Assembly (NCBI GenBank): GCA_003560355.1 | Contig: PWIP01000017.1 | Span: forward strand, 1 to 7,345 | Direction: 5' to 3' | DNA from: Candidatus Dojkabacteria bacterium | Lineage (GTDB): Bacteria; Patescibacteriota; Dojkabacteria; SC72; T1SED10-24 | Length of the DNA: 7,345 nt | In this document: positions 1-5,563 of the stretch, in pieces | Layout: each line of letters starts with the position of its first letter | Numbering within the stretch: the first letter of the stretch is position 1 | The notes under the pieces: generated by a model | Seen by the model: the letters and a program-made list of their open reading frames with translations, nothing else | What the model was told of the DNA's origin: nothing | Database searches by the model: none | Program-made: the position numbers and the translations under genes

Positions 1-1491
1 TATTTCTTCAAATTTCTCCCTTATTTGCTCTATTACTCCTTCTCTAGTTGGGTCAACAGTATCAATATCCTCTATATCAATATCTCCACGTAAAAATGCT
101 GCCACATCTTCATCTCTAGTAAATTCAAAAACATCATTTGAATGAGCATCAACAAAAGCTTGATATGCTATACCAGCAGAATCTGCAGGTATCACGGTGA
201 GCTTCCAAAAAAGCCTCTGGTCTCTAACAAAAGGCAAAGGCTCTACAGAACCAAATCTATTCCAATCAACAATAGGGTTAGAACGTCTTACATAGTCCGC
301 AGACTTGACAGGCCCTGTCAAAATTTGATCTTCAGGGAGTTCAAATATTTCAATTTTTCCTGTTTTAGCATCTATTACGAATATTTTAAAAATACCATGA
401 CTTGCACCATATGGTTCGGCACTTATGAACCATTTTAAGCCTTCCTCAGTATCCATCAGATACGGCTGTCTATTAACCCTGGGGCCAGTATCACTAACAT
501 CTTGGATTTGTATTTGGTCTTCATGTATGAAAAGTTTGTTTAAAACTCCTAGATAAAATTCATAAGCTTCTGTATAAATTCTTGCCAATTTTTCAGGAAA
601 AATTCTATTCTCTGAAAGTACAGAATGTTCTAACGCTTTTTCAGGAGAGAGTAAATCAATACTTCCATCTGTATCTACAACAAAAACTCCTTCAAATTCT
701 GGAACGGCATAAACTATTCCATATCTCATGTGATATGAATATGAAATAGCTCCTAAGCAAGTTAATATATCTCCATCATCAACTAAATAGTAAGGGTCAT
801 CTAATGTTACAAAATATCTGTAGCGATAAATATTCCAAAAAAGATTATCTGTAATATACATACCTTCTCCTATCTCCATATCCTGCCAAACATTTTCGGA
901 ATTTCTAGATTGCTCGGTTGCATTAACATAAACTATTCCCTTATTTTTATTCAAAAACTGAATTACAAAACCATCGGGTACTAAAGGAAAAACCCAACTC
1001 ATGTCATCCTCAACTAAAGCAATATTTTCAGTACCCAATTTGTATTGACTAAGCTGTAGGGAATCTTTTGCATATCTTTGAGCTACAGAGTAGGGCATTA
1101 ACCTAAGATTTTCAGTAGATTCAGGAAGATTTTCACGAAAAGCATACTCTATATTCTCCGTTATATGAACATTCTTAAACCAATTTGAAAAAACAAGACC
1201 AATTATAACAAGAAACATGAATAAAATAGGTAAAAGGACAGTATTAGTTGTTGTATTTATTGTTTCTGTTTTACCTCCATTAATTTGTACTTCCATCTTG
1301 TGGTTTAGTACAGGTATTCTTTTTAGGATGAGATAATATATTAATACAGTAATAATTGCCATTTGGAAAATAACGGGATTTATGTAGAAAAACATTACAA
1401 AACCATGAAACCAAGCTCTAAAATAAAAAAATACAAAACCTAGGATAAACAACAAAACAAAAATTTTTATATATTTTTTCAAAAAATCCAT
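1..1491 (-). CDS. Large membrane-anchored protein with PepSY-like outer domain, partial (C-terminus beyond left edge)
   Basis: The reading frame is open from ATG at 1491 down to base 1 with no stop, giving 497 visible residues; the C-terminus lies outside the window. I read it codon by codon and found no frameshift. Three hydrophobic segments are seen near residues 7-24, 31-56 and 85-101; positive charges (K5, K6, K9; K57, R58, K65, K74) put the N-terminus and the 57-84 loop inside, so residues 102 onward should be outside the cytoplasm. The outer part is rich in aromatic residues. It has two short stretches resembling PepSY strands: 'FVIDAKTGKIEIFEL' near 371-385 and 'YQAFVDAHSNDVFEF' near 443-457. 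An 'AFLRGD' motif lies near 467-472. The family is not recognised and the PepSY likeness is an inference from pattern only. A role in envelope assembly or as a sensor is possible but unproven. The gene begins 12 nt after the HD-domain gene and has its own promoter-like site. No Shine-Dalgarno sequence precedes the ATG. Confidence 0.93.
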   Translation of the reverse strand, partial: MDFLKKYIKIFVLLFILGFVFFYFRAWFHGFVMFFYINPVIFQMAIITVLIYYLILKRIPVLNHKMEVQINGGKTETINTTTNTVLLPILFMFLVIIGLVFSNWFKNVHITENIEYAFRENLPESTENLRLMPYSVAQRYAKDSLQLSQYKLGTENIALVEDDMSWVFPLVPDGFVIQFLNKNKGIVYVNATEQSRNSENVWQDMEIGEGMYITDNLFWNIYRYRYFVTLDDPYYLVDDGDILTCLGAISYSYHMRYGIVYAVPEFEGVFVVDTDGSIDLLSPEKALEHSVLSENRIFPEKLARIYTEAYEFYLGVLNKLFIHEDQIQIQDVSDTGPRVNRQPYLMDTEEGLKWFISAEPYGASHGIFKIFVIDAKTGKIEIFELPEDQILTGPVKSADYVRRSNPIVDWNRFGSVEPLPFVRDQRLFWKLTVIPADSAGIAYQAFVDAHSNDVFEFTRDEDVAAFLRGDIDIEDIDTVDPTREGVIEQIREKFEEI

Positions 1492-1497
1492 ACTGGA

Positions 1498-1526
1498 ATT
1501 TTACTACAACCCCAATTCCTTATCAA
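1498..1526 (-). promoter_or_regulatory. Promoter-like site for the large membrane protein (apparently leaderless)
   Basis: Read on the minus strand, TTGATA (1526-1521) is followed by exactly 17 nt, then TAAAAT (1503-1498), then 6 nt and the ATG at 1491. Both hexamers match the sigma-70 consensus at five of six positions with ideal spacing. The predicted transcript start falls on or next to the A of the start codon, so the mRNA would have no leader. The -35 lies inside the last codons of the HD-domain gene, and the -10 begins directly after its TAG stop. The assignment is by eye. Confidence 0.5.
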
Positions 1527-2058
1527 TAGATTGCATTGCTTTCAAAGCTATTTCAACAAATTCTTCTAGAGAAAGTCCCAAATCCTCACAACTAGCTATT
1601 TGTTCTCTATTAGCCCCCCTAGCAAAGGATTTTTCTCCGAATCTATTTAAAACAAAACTTGTATCAATGGATTTAAGCTTTTTCTCTGGGCTTACCAAAA
1701 CACAAGCCACTATTAAGCCAGTAAGAGGATCTACAGCATAAAGGGCTTTGTCCAAAGAAGTCTTTCTTGGTAAACCATGAATTTCATTATGCACTTTTAC
1801 AGCGTAAACTATATCATCAGGGACATCCACCTCTTCAAGCATTTCGGCAGCAAGTAAACTATGCTTTTTTGGATTATCAGCTGTTTCAGAATAATCAAGG
1901 TCATGGAGCAAACCTGCTAAAGCCCATTTTTCTTCATCTTCACCTAATTCATTGGCCAAGAACTTCATAACGACTTCAGTTGCAAGACAATGCTTCTGCA
2001 AATTTACATTTGGAATTTCTTTTTTCATAACCTCCAAAGCCTCCTGGCGAGTAATCAT
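1504..2058 (-). CDS. HD-domain (HDIG-type) metal-dependent phosphohydrolase
   Basis: A 184-residue soluble protein with the ordered residues of the HD superfamily: H23 in 'QKHCLATE', the paired H52-D53 in 'GLLHDLDY', H66 in 'KKHSLLAAEML', H90 in 'KVHNEIHGLP' and D110 in 'AVDPLTGLI'. These would bind one or two divalent metals and support hydrolysis of a phosphate ester, probably of a nucleotide. The length is normal for the small stand-alone HDIG proteins of bacteria, and the fold looks intact. The substrate cannot be told from the sequence. The C-terminal third (about 120-184) has the 'FVLNRFGEKSFARGANREQI' type segment often seen in these small proteins. The ATG at 2058 lies 17 nt after the stop of the preceding gene, so the two are probably co-transcribed. 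There is only a weak A-rich stretch (AAAAAGAAAA) before the start and no clear Shine-Dalgarno sequence. The gene ends in TAG. Confidence 0.92.
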   Translation of the reverse strand: MITRQEALEVMKKEIPNVNLQKHCLATEVVMKFLANELGEDEEKWALAGLLHDLDYSETADNPKKHSLLAAEMLEEVDVPDDIVYAVKVHNEIHGLPRKTSLDKALYAVDPLTGLIVACVLVSPEKKLKSIDTSFVLNRFGEKSFARGANREQIASCEDLGLSLEEFVEIALKAMQSIDKELGL

Positions 2059-2075
2059 AGTTTTCTTTTTAAAAA

Positions 2076-2729
2076 TTATTCCACAGAAGAATCATCCTTT
2101 ATACATCGTACAGAAAAAGCGTGTTCTGTACTAAAAGTACTACGAATTATTTCATCCGAACGAGATAGAAAGGTTCTACTCCAAACAGGCCCTACATCTT
2201 GCTCAGTAGAAGTCCAGAAAAAACTAGATTTATCTAAATCATAAAAATATCCATCTACATACTGTCCGCCTGGAAGTACTGAAAAATCGTATCCATCTAG
2301 TCCACCAAGTGCTTCATCTTTTGATTGCCAAAAATCTGTAGATTTCAAATTTGCTCCTGCCACCTCTTCACCTCCTGCATATTCTTCTAATTCCTGCCAA
2401 TCTTCATCAGAGGGTAATAACCATCCAGTAGGACAATCCACTCTTGCAGCTTCCCAATTATACAATCTGCCATATATTTCACAATTTTCATCTTCATCAT
2501 TGTAACACCAACTCTCTCCCTCTGAATGCTCTGATGTTCTTAAATTCTCAGCAAACCAAACTTGGTCTCCAATTTCAACAGTTTCATAAATATTGCCCTC
2601 AGCATCTACTGGAAGTATTTCCTTTTCTCCTAGTTCAAAAATAGAACTGACATTGAAAATATAATAGATTAATACCAAAAGGAAAAGAAGAGCTAAAATT
2701 AAAAAGAGAGTTTTTTTACTTTTTCCCAT
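2076..2729 (-). CDS. Membrane-anchored Fibrobacter succinogenes major paralogous domain protein
   Basis: A 217-residue protein with an inside-positive N-terminus (K3, K5, K6) and one hydrophobic segment at about 7-25. This could be an uncleaved anchor or a signal peptide; I see no lipobox. Residues 42-212 match the Fib_succ_major pattern: 'DAEGNIYETVEIGDQVWFAENL' type opening (42-63), 'YGRLYNWEAA' (86-95), 'CPTGWLLPSDEDW' (99-111), 'FSVLPGG' (149-155), 'FWTSTE' (171-176) and the closing 'SVRCIKD' (206-212). Four cysteines (C75, C83, C99, C209) fall in the outer domain and could form disulfides. Proteins with this domain are usually secreted or surface-attached; the fold resembles formylglycine-generating and lectin-like domains, but its biochemical role is unclear. 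It is a single domain, full length, lying between the ion channel (54 nt upstream) and the HD gene (17 nt downstream). No Shine-Dalgarno sequence is seen. The domain call is firm; the function is unknown. Confidence 0.9.
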   Translation of the reverse strand: MGKSKKTLFLILALLFLLVLIYYIFNVSSIFELGEKEILPVDAEGNIYETVEIGDQVWFAENLRTSEHSEGESWCYNDEDENCEIYGRLYNWEAARVDCPTGWLLPSDEDWQELEEYAGGEEVAGANLKSTDFWQSKDEALGGLDGYDFSVLPGGQYVDGYFYDLDKSSFFWTSTEQDVGPVWSRTFLSRSDEIIRSTFSTEHAFSVRCIKDDSSVE

Positions 2730-2734
2730 AAATT

Positions 2735-2764
2735 AAAAAACTTAAATTATTAACTCTAATTTAA
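2735..2764 (-). terminator. Possible weak A/T-only intrinsic terminator
   Basis: On the minus strand TTAAATTA (2764-2757), a 7-nt loop GAGTTAA and TAATTTAA (2749-2742) form a perfect 8-bp stem, followed by one G and a run of six T (2740-2735). The layout is that of an intrinsic terminator placed between the ion-channel gene and the Fib_succ gene. The stem has no G-C pair and would be weak, so it may only attenuate transcription or may be chance in A/T-rich DNA. Confidence 0.3.
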
Positions 2765-2783
2765 CACATTTAAGGATATAAAA

Positions 2784-3101
2784 TCAAAGTTTCTTTTTCC
2801 TTTTTTGATTCCTGCTTTCAAAATAATGTTTCGTAACACTACCAGCGATAACACCAATAAGGACAATTCCAAAAAACATTAAAAATATACCCACTATTCT
2901 ACCTTCTGTTGTTACAGGATAAATATCCCCATAGCCCAGCGAAGTCAATGTAACTATAGACCACCAAACGGCATCAAACAATGTTTCTACAAATTCATTC
3001 TTCTCAAATTCAAAAATGAAAAAGAAAAAACTTCCACAAAGAATAGTTAAAAAAGTAATAGTCGTTATTTTTATAATATTTAGCCAATCACCCTCATGCA
3101 T
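2784..3101 (-). CDS. Small two-helix potassium-channel-like protein (Ion_trans_2 pore module)
   Basis: A 105-residue protein with the minimal ion-channel layout: an outer helix at about 9-30, a pore helix at 42-52 ('FDAVWWSIVTL'), the selectivity filter 'TSLGYGD' at 53-59, and an inner helix at 67-89. The C-terminal tail is strongly basic (RNQKRKKKL). The GYG core predicts potassium selectivity. Compared with the KcsA filter TTVGYGD, S54 and L55 replace threonine and valine; such changes occur in natural bacterial channels. A functional pore would be a tetramer in the cytoplasmic membrane. There is no RCK/TrkA regulatory domain and no voltage sensor in the gene, and no regulator gene next to it, so gating is unknown. 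The ATG at 3101 is chosen because it is the first in the frame and sits 6 nt after a promoter-like hexamer; the gap to the glycosyltransferase stop is 42 nt. The gene ends in TGA. Confidence 0.9.
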   Translation of the reverse strand: MHEGDWLNIIKITTITFLTILCGSFFFFIFEFEKNEFVETLFDAVWWSIVTLTSLGYGDIYPVTTEGRIVGIFLMFFGIVLIGVIAGSVTKHYFESRNQKRKKKL

Positions 3102-3107
3102 ATTGAT

Positions 3108-3116
3108 ACTCTAACA
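3108..3116 (-). promoter_or_regulatory. Extended -10 promoter-like site for the ion-channel gene (apparently leaderless)
   Basis: On the minus strand TG-T-TAGAGT (3116-3108) is followed by ATCAAT and then the ATG at 3101. The hexamer matches TATAAT at four of six positions and carries the upstream TG of an extended -10. No good -35 is seen; TTTAAG lies 17 nt upstream. The 18 nt from the TG to the ATG match those before the gene at 4608 at 14 positions. Confidence 0.38.
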
Positions 3117-3131
3117 TAAAAAAACTTCTTC

Positions 3132-3143
3132 TTAAATACTTAA
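3132..3143 (+). repeat. 12-nt inverted repeat, copy 1, directly after the glycosyltransferase stop
   Basis: The plus strand reads TTAAATACTTAA. It abuts the TAG stop of the glycosyltransferase gene. An exact reverse complement lies 3 nt before that gene's start codon. No other mobile-element signal accompanies it. Confidence 0.45.
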
Positions 3144-3773
3144 CTATTTTTTAACTATACAGCTCAATATCTCCCAATACATTTTCATTCTGGCATTTAC
3201 ACCCCTCAAAAAGCCTAATTTTTCTTCTTTTGTAACATGAGACATATTACTTAAAGCGACTTTTTTTAATCTAACCTTTGACTTTTTTATGTGATTGTTC
3301 AAAGCAACTTCAACTCCAAAACGTGCAACATCCAAATCAGAGATACCTTCAAGAATAGATGCTCTCAAAGCCCTTTGACCTGAAAGCTTTGGAATCATTT
3401 TTTGAGCTAAATCAGTAAAAACCCTCCCTTCTTCAAAAATCCCTATCGTTATATCTGCCTGATTTTCTAAAACGGGACTTAAGAGATCATTAATATGCTT
3501 TTCTTTCAACCCTATTAAATCTGCATCCAAAAAAAGAAGAATATCAGCTGAACCGTTATCCAAACCCTTTTTCATGGCTCCTCCCTTGCCCATATTTTCT
3601 TTCAAAACTATGACTTCAACATCAAAACTTTTAGCCACTTCTACTGTATCATCTTCGGAACCGTCACTTACAACTACAATCTTTTTTATCTTATTGACTT
3701 TTTTAAGAACAGATAGTACACCACCTATGGTTTCACCCTCGTTATATGCTGGTATAATTGCAACTATATTCAT
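3144..3773 (-). CDS. Family 2 glycosyltransferase (GT-A fold)
   Basis: A 209-residue cytoplasmic protein with the ordered GT2 motifs: 'IIPAYNEGETIGGVL' (6-20), 'VVSDGSEDDT' (34-43), 'NMGKGGAMKKGL' (60-71) and 'LLFLDADL' (79-86). The DXD motif is D83-A84-D85, which holds the metal and the nucleotide-sugar diphosphate. Later motifs are 'GQRALRA' near 131-137 and 'GVEVALN' near 152-158. It lacks membrane helices. This layout resembles the short GT2 group related to glucosyl-3-phosphoglycerate synthase and to dolichyl-phosphate-type transferases, but the acceptor cannot be told from the sequence. It probably transfers a sugar from a nucleotide donor to a soluble or lipid acceptor for envelope or compatible-solute synthesis. 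The start lies 17 nt after the TGA of dfx. A short -10-like AATACT ends 6 nt before the ATG, but it is too poor to call. Confidence 0.92.
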   Translation of the reverse strand: MNIVAIIPAYNEGETIGGVLSVLKKVNKIKKIVVVSDGSEDDTVEVAKSFDVEVIVLKENMGKGGAMKKGLDNGSADILLFLDADLIGLKEKHINDLLSPVLENQADITIGIFEEGRVFTDLAQKMIPKLSGQRALRASILEGISDLDVARFGVEVALNNHIKKSKVRLKKVALSNMSHVTKEEKLGFLRGVNARMKMYWEILSCIVKK

Positions 3774-3776
3774 TTT

Positions 3777-3788
3777 TTAAGTATTTAA
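3777..3788 (-). repeat. 12-nt inverted repeat, copy 2, just before the glycosyltransferase start
   Basis: The plus strand reads TTAAGTATTTAA, the exact reverse complement of the copy at 3132-3143. Together the copies bracket the glycosyltransferase gene almost exactly. Both are A/T-rich and could match by chance. Confidence 0.45.
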
Positions 3789-3790
3789 TC

Positions 3791-4171
3791 TCAATTATTA
3801 ACCCATAAGCCATGAACATTACAGTATTCACGAATTTTTGTAATTTCATTGTTGTTTACAAATTCTGCTTGTGGTTTTTCATGTGGTTTTAGAAAAACCC
3901 TACAGCTTTTACCTCCTTTGTAAACAATCTCTATCCATTCAATAAAATGCTCTTCTTGCATAGGATGAGGTTCTTGACCAACTTTAACAATAATTTTACC
4001 TTCTTTTTTTTCTAATACTGGCACATGCTTTTCATTTCCTACATCAAGACTTTTTTCTTGACTTAAAACCATAGGCTGTCCACAACAAACTAATTCTCCT
4101 TGCCCTGTGTGTAACACTTCAACAATATTTCCACAAATTTCGCATTTATATATTTCTTTTAATTTTGTCAT
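3791..4171 (-). CDS. dfx: Desulfoferrodoxin, class I (2Fe) superoxide reductase
   Basis: A complete 126-residue superoxide reductase, the same length as classical desulfoferrodoxins. The N-terminal desulforedoxin-like domain has the FeS4 (centre I) cysteines C10, C13, C29 and C30. The catalytic domain has the centre II ligands H49, H69, H75, H120 and C117, with E47-K48 just before H49 ('NEKHVPV'), the pair that assists superoxide binding and protonation. Other family motifs are 'EPHPMQEEHFIEWIEI' (67-82) and 'REYCNVHGLW' (114-123). The enzyme reduces superoxide to hydrogen peroxide in the cytoplasm without making oxygen, and is typical of anaerobes and microaerophiles. Its electrons usually come from rubredoxin; no rubredoxin or rubrerythrin gene is in the window. 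It starts 17 nt after the stop of the four-helix membrane protein, so the two are probably co-transcribed. No Shine-Dalgarno sequence is seen before the ATG. Confidence 0.97.
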   Translation of the reverse strand: MTKLKEIYKCEICGNIVEVLHTGQGELVCCGQPMVLSQEKSLDVGNEKHVPVLEKKEGKIIVKVGQEPHPMQEEHFIEWIEIVYKGGKSCRVFLKPHEKPQAEFVNNNEITKIREYCNVHGLWVNN

Positions 4172-4178
4172 TTTATTT

Positions 4179-4184
4179 ATTTTA
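4179..4184 (-). promoter_or_regulatory. dfx: Possible -10 hexamer before dfx
   Basis: TAAAAT lies 7 nt before the dfx ATG on the minus strand. It repeats the hexamer and spacing seen before other genes here, but there is no TG extension and no -35, and the surroundings are almost all A and T. It may be chance. Confidence 0.2.
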
Positions 4185-4188
4185 AAAT

Positions 4189-4608
4189 TTATTTATATCC
4201 ATTTTTTAAACCCAAACCCAGGGGTAACAGTATTAACATAATGAGAAATGCTATCAACGGTTGTCCAAAACCACCTGCATTGTCTGTAAGATTTGATACT
4301 AAACAAATTAAAGAACTATATCCAAAATATCCTAAACCAAAAAAAACAAAAAGTTGACCTAAAGTTTTGTTTTCTTTAAAAGGCTTATTATTAAAATATC
4401 TAAAAGCTATATATATGCAAATTGCTGACAGGAACAAAGAAAAAAAGGCAAGAATTAAAAAAGGGATAATAGCAAGTAAACTAACTCCTGAGGCAAATGC
4501 AAAAGAAGGTACTAAAACAAATGCAAGTACTGTTCCAAAAAGTATCAAAACTGCAGGCAAAAGCATAAAATAACCTATTACTTTTGGTTTGACTTGAGTA
4601 TTAAGCAT
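4189..4608 (-). CDS. Four-helix integral membrane protein, unknown function
   Basis: A 139-residue hydrophobic protein that I do not recognise. Four likely membrane helices are seen near residues 12-34, 42-68, 84-105 and 113-134. A basic loop ('YFNNKPFKENK', about 71-81) between helices 2 and 3 and lysines at both termini suggest that the termini and this loop face the cytoplasm. No catalytic motif, metal site or transport signature is visible. It is the first gene of the minus-strand block and lies directly ahead of dfx, so it might be co-expressed with oxidative-stress defence, but that is only positional. The start codon lies exactly where an extended -10 would begin the transcript, and no Shine-Dalgarno sequence is present. 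It ends in TAA. Confidence 0.85.
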   Translation of the reverse strand: MLNTQVKPKVIGYFMLLPAVLILFGTVLAFVLVPSFAFASGVSLLAIIPFLILAFFSLFLSAICIYIAFRYFNNKPFKENKTLGQLFVFFGLGYFGYSSLICLVSNLTDNAGGFGQPLIAFLIMLILLPLGLGLKNGYK

Positions 4609-4614
4609 AAAGAT

Positions 4615-4623
4615 ATTTTAACA
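4615..4623 (-). promoter_or_regulatory. Extended -10 promoter for the minus-strand block (apparently leaderless)
   Basis: On the minus strand TG-T-TAAAAT (4623-4615) is followed by ATCTTT and the ATG at 4608. The hexamer matches TATAAT at five of six positions and has the TG extension. With usual spacing the transcript starts on the A of the start codon. No -35 is apparent at 16-18 nt. Confidence 0.48.
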
Positions 4624-4640
4624 CATAAAAAATAAATTTA

Positions 4641-4649
4641 TGCTATTAT
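4641..4649 (+). promoter_or_regulatory. Alternative extended -10 for the plus-strand operon
   Basis: TG-C-TATTAT matches the extended -10 with five of six hexamer bases. Its best -35, TTAACA at 4618-4623, is 20 nt upstream, longer than usual. It would give a leader of about 28 nt with no Shine-Dalgarno sequence, so the downstream site at 4649-4677 is preferred or both may act. Confidence 0.3.
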
Positions 4650-4677
4650 TGAATAATTAGAATTTTGCTGTTATTCT
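4649..4677 (+). promoter_or_regulatory. Promoter-like site for the plus-strand three-gene operon (near-leaderless)
   Basis: TTGAAT (4649-4654), a 17-nt spacer that ends in TG-T, and TATTCT (4672-4677) are followed by 7 nt and the ATG at 4685. Each hexamer matches consensus at four of six positions; the TG extension and exact spacing add support. The predicted start is 0-1 nt from the ATG. The divergent promoter at 4615-4623 is about 25 nt away, so the two blocks share a 76-nt control region. Confidence 0.42.
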
Positions 4678-4684
4678 TTTTACA

Positions 4685-5563
4685 ATGGAAACAAAAAATG
4701 TTAATTCTAAAATAGCACTCATTCTTAAAATATTTGGTGGTGTTATAGTACTACTGCTATTAGTTTTAATAGTCCTACTGCTTTTAAGAGATGATTCCGA
4801 TCAAGTTGTTGTAATAGAAAGGCCTGAAAATGGAAGTGGTCAAGACTGGGAACAACCTACTAATGGGGGAGATTTTGAAGCAAAAACAAAAATCCTGGAC
4901 ATTCCCGCAATGGATACTAATGATGCTTTTGGAATAATAGATATGCTCATTGCAGATTATGGGGAACCAAATCCAATAGGTTTGATTGATGTTTTAAGAC
5001 AAACTCCAGAATTTGATGAAGAAGGGGAGAGAATTCCCCCTACCTTTCAAACGGTAACATGGCGTAATATTAAATATGGATACGATTTAACGTTTAATTT
5101 TTGGACAGATGGTTCATTAGCTAGAAAAGATTCTTACTATTTCACTGGGCATAATAGACAGGGACATAGTGTTGATGAAGTTCTAGAATTAGTAAATGTA
5201 CAGAAGGATTCTCCAAATTTCATCTTTAATATAGTGGATTTTGGAGGTGCTGTGTTTAATGTCGGTATCACTCCAGCTGAAATTGCGAGAACCCCAGAAC
5301 CAATATCCCAAGAAGAGATAGATGAATTAACTAGAGAAGAGGTTTTAGAAATTTTGGAAGAAAATGCTCGTAGAGAACATCCAAATAATCCAGCACGAGC
5401 GAAATTAGAATATGACAATCAATTAGCTGCCTATGAATGGGTTTTAAGCCAACAAGATCATTCTGATGTTATGCAAAAAGCAAGGAGAGAATGGGGACAT
5501 AACTACATAATGGTTAAATGGCAATATGAAAGAGATGTGCAAGCACATGAAAGGAATTTGTAA
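4685..5563 (+). CDS. Single-pass membrane protein with outer domain, unknown function
   Basis: A 292-residue protein that I do not recognise. It has a short lysine-containing N-terminus, one strongly hydrophobic helix at about 16-34, then an acidic, glycine-rich linker (35-68) and a larger domain predicted outside the cytoplasm. Residues about 70-200 alternate likely strands and helices, with an aromatic core 'TVTWRNIKYGYDLTFNFWTDGSL' type stretch near 123-145 that loosely recalls BamE/SmpA- or PepSY-like small alpha/beta domains; this is a guess from pattern. Residues about 208-292 are charged and helix-prone (glutamate-, arginine-, asparagine- and glutamine-rich), ending in a tryptophan/tyrosine-rich tail. 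No catalytic motif is visible. It is the first gene of a three-gene operon; its TAA stop overlaps the next ATG by 1 nt (TAATG). The first ATG in frame is used and no Shine-Dalgarno sequence precedes it. Confidence 0.85.
   Translation: METKNVNSKIALILKIFGGVIVLLLLVLIVLLLLRDDSDQVVVIERPENGSGQDWEQPTNGGDFEAKTKILDIPAMDTNDAFGIIDMLIADYGEPNPIGLIDVLRQTPEFDEEGERIPPTFQTVTWRNIKYGYDLTFNFWTDGSLARKDSYYFTGHNRQGHSVDEVLELVNVQKDSPNFIFNIVDFGGAVFNVGITPAEIARTPEPISQEEIDELTREEVLEILEENARREHPNNPARAKLEYDNQLAAYEWVLSQQDHSDVMQKARREWGHNYIMVKWQYERDVQAHERNL
5550..5555 (+). promoter_or_regulatory. Ribosome binding site of the second operon gene
   Basis: AAAGGA ends 7 nt before the ATG at 5563, a normal Shine-Dalgarno position. 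It lies inside the preceding coding sequence and supports this start. It also shows that this genome uses Shine-Dalgarno signals for internal operon genes, in contrast to the first genes nearby. Confidence 0.6.

Noticed and set aside
142..438. Plus-strand 98-codon open frame opposite the large membrane protein
   Set aside because: It lies wholly antisense to a continuous 497-codon frame with a sensible membrane topology, has no recognisable motif, and its composition looks like reverse-frame noise.
1767..2244. Three overlapping short plus-strand frames opposite the HD and Fib_succ genes
   Set aside because: The opposite strand carries clear family motifs (HD residues, Fib_succ block); these frames have no motif and cross the gene boundary.
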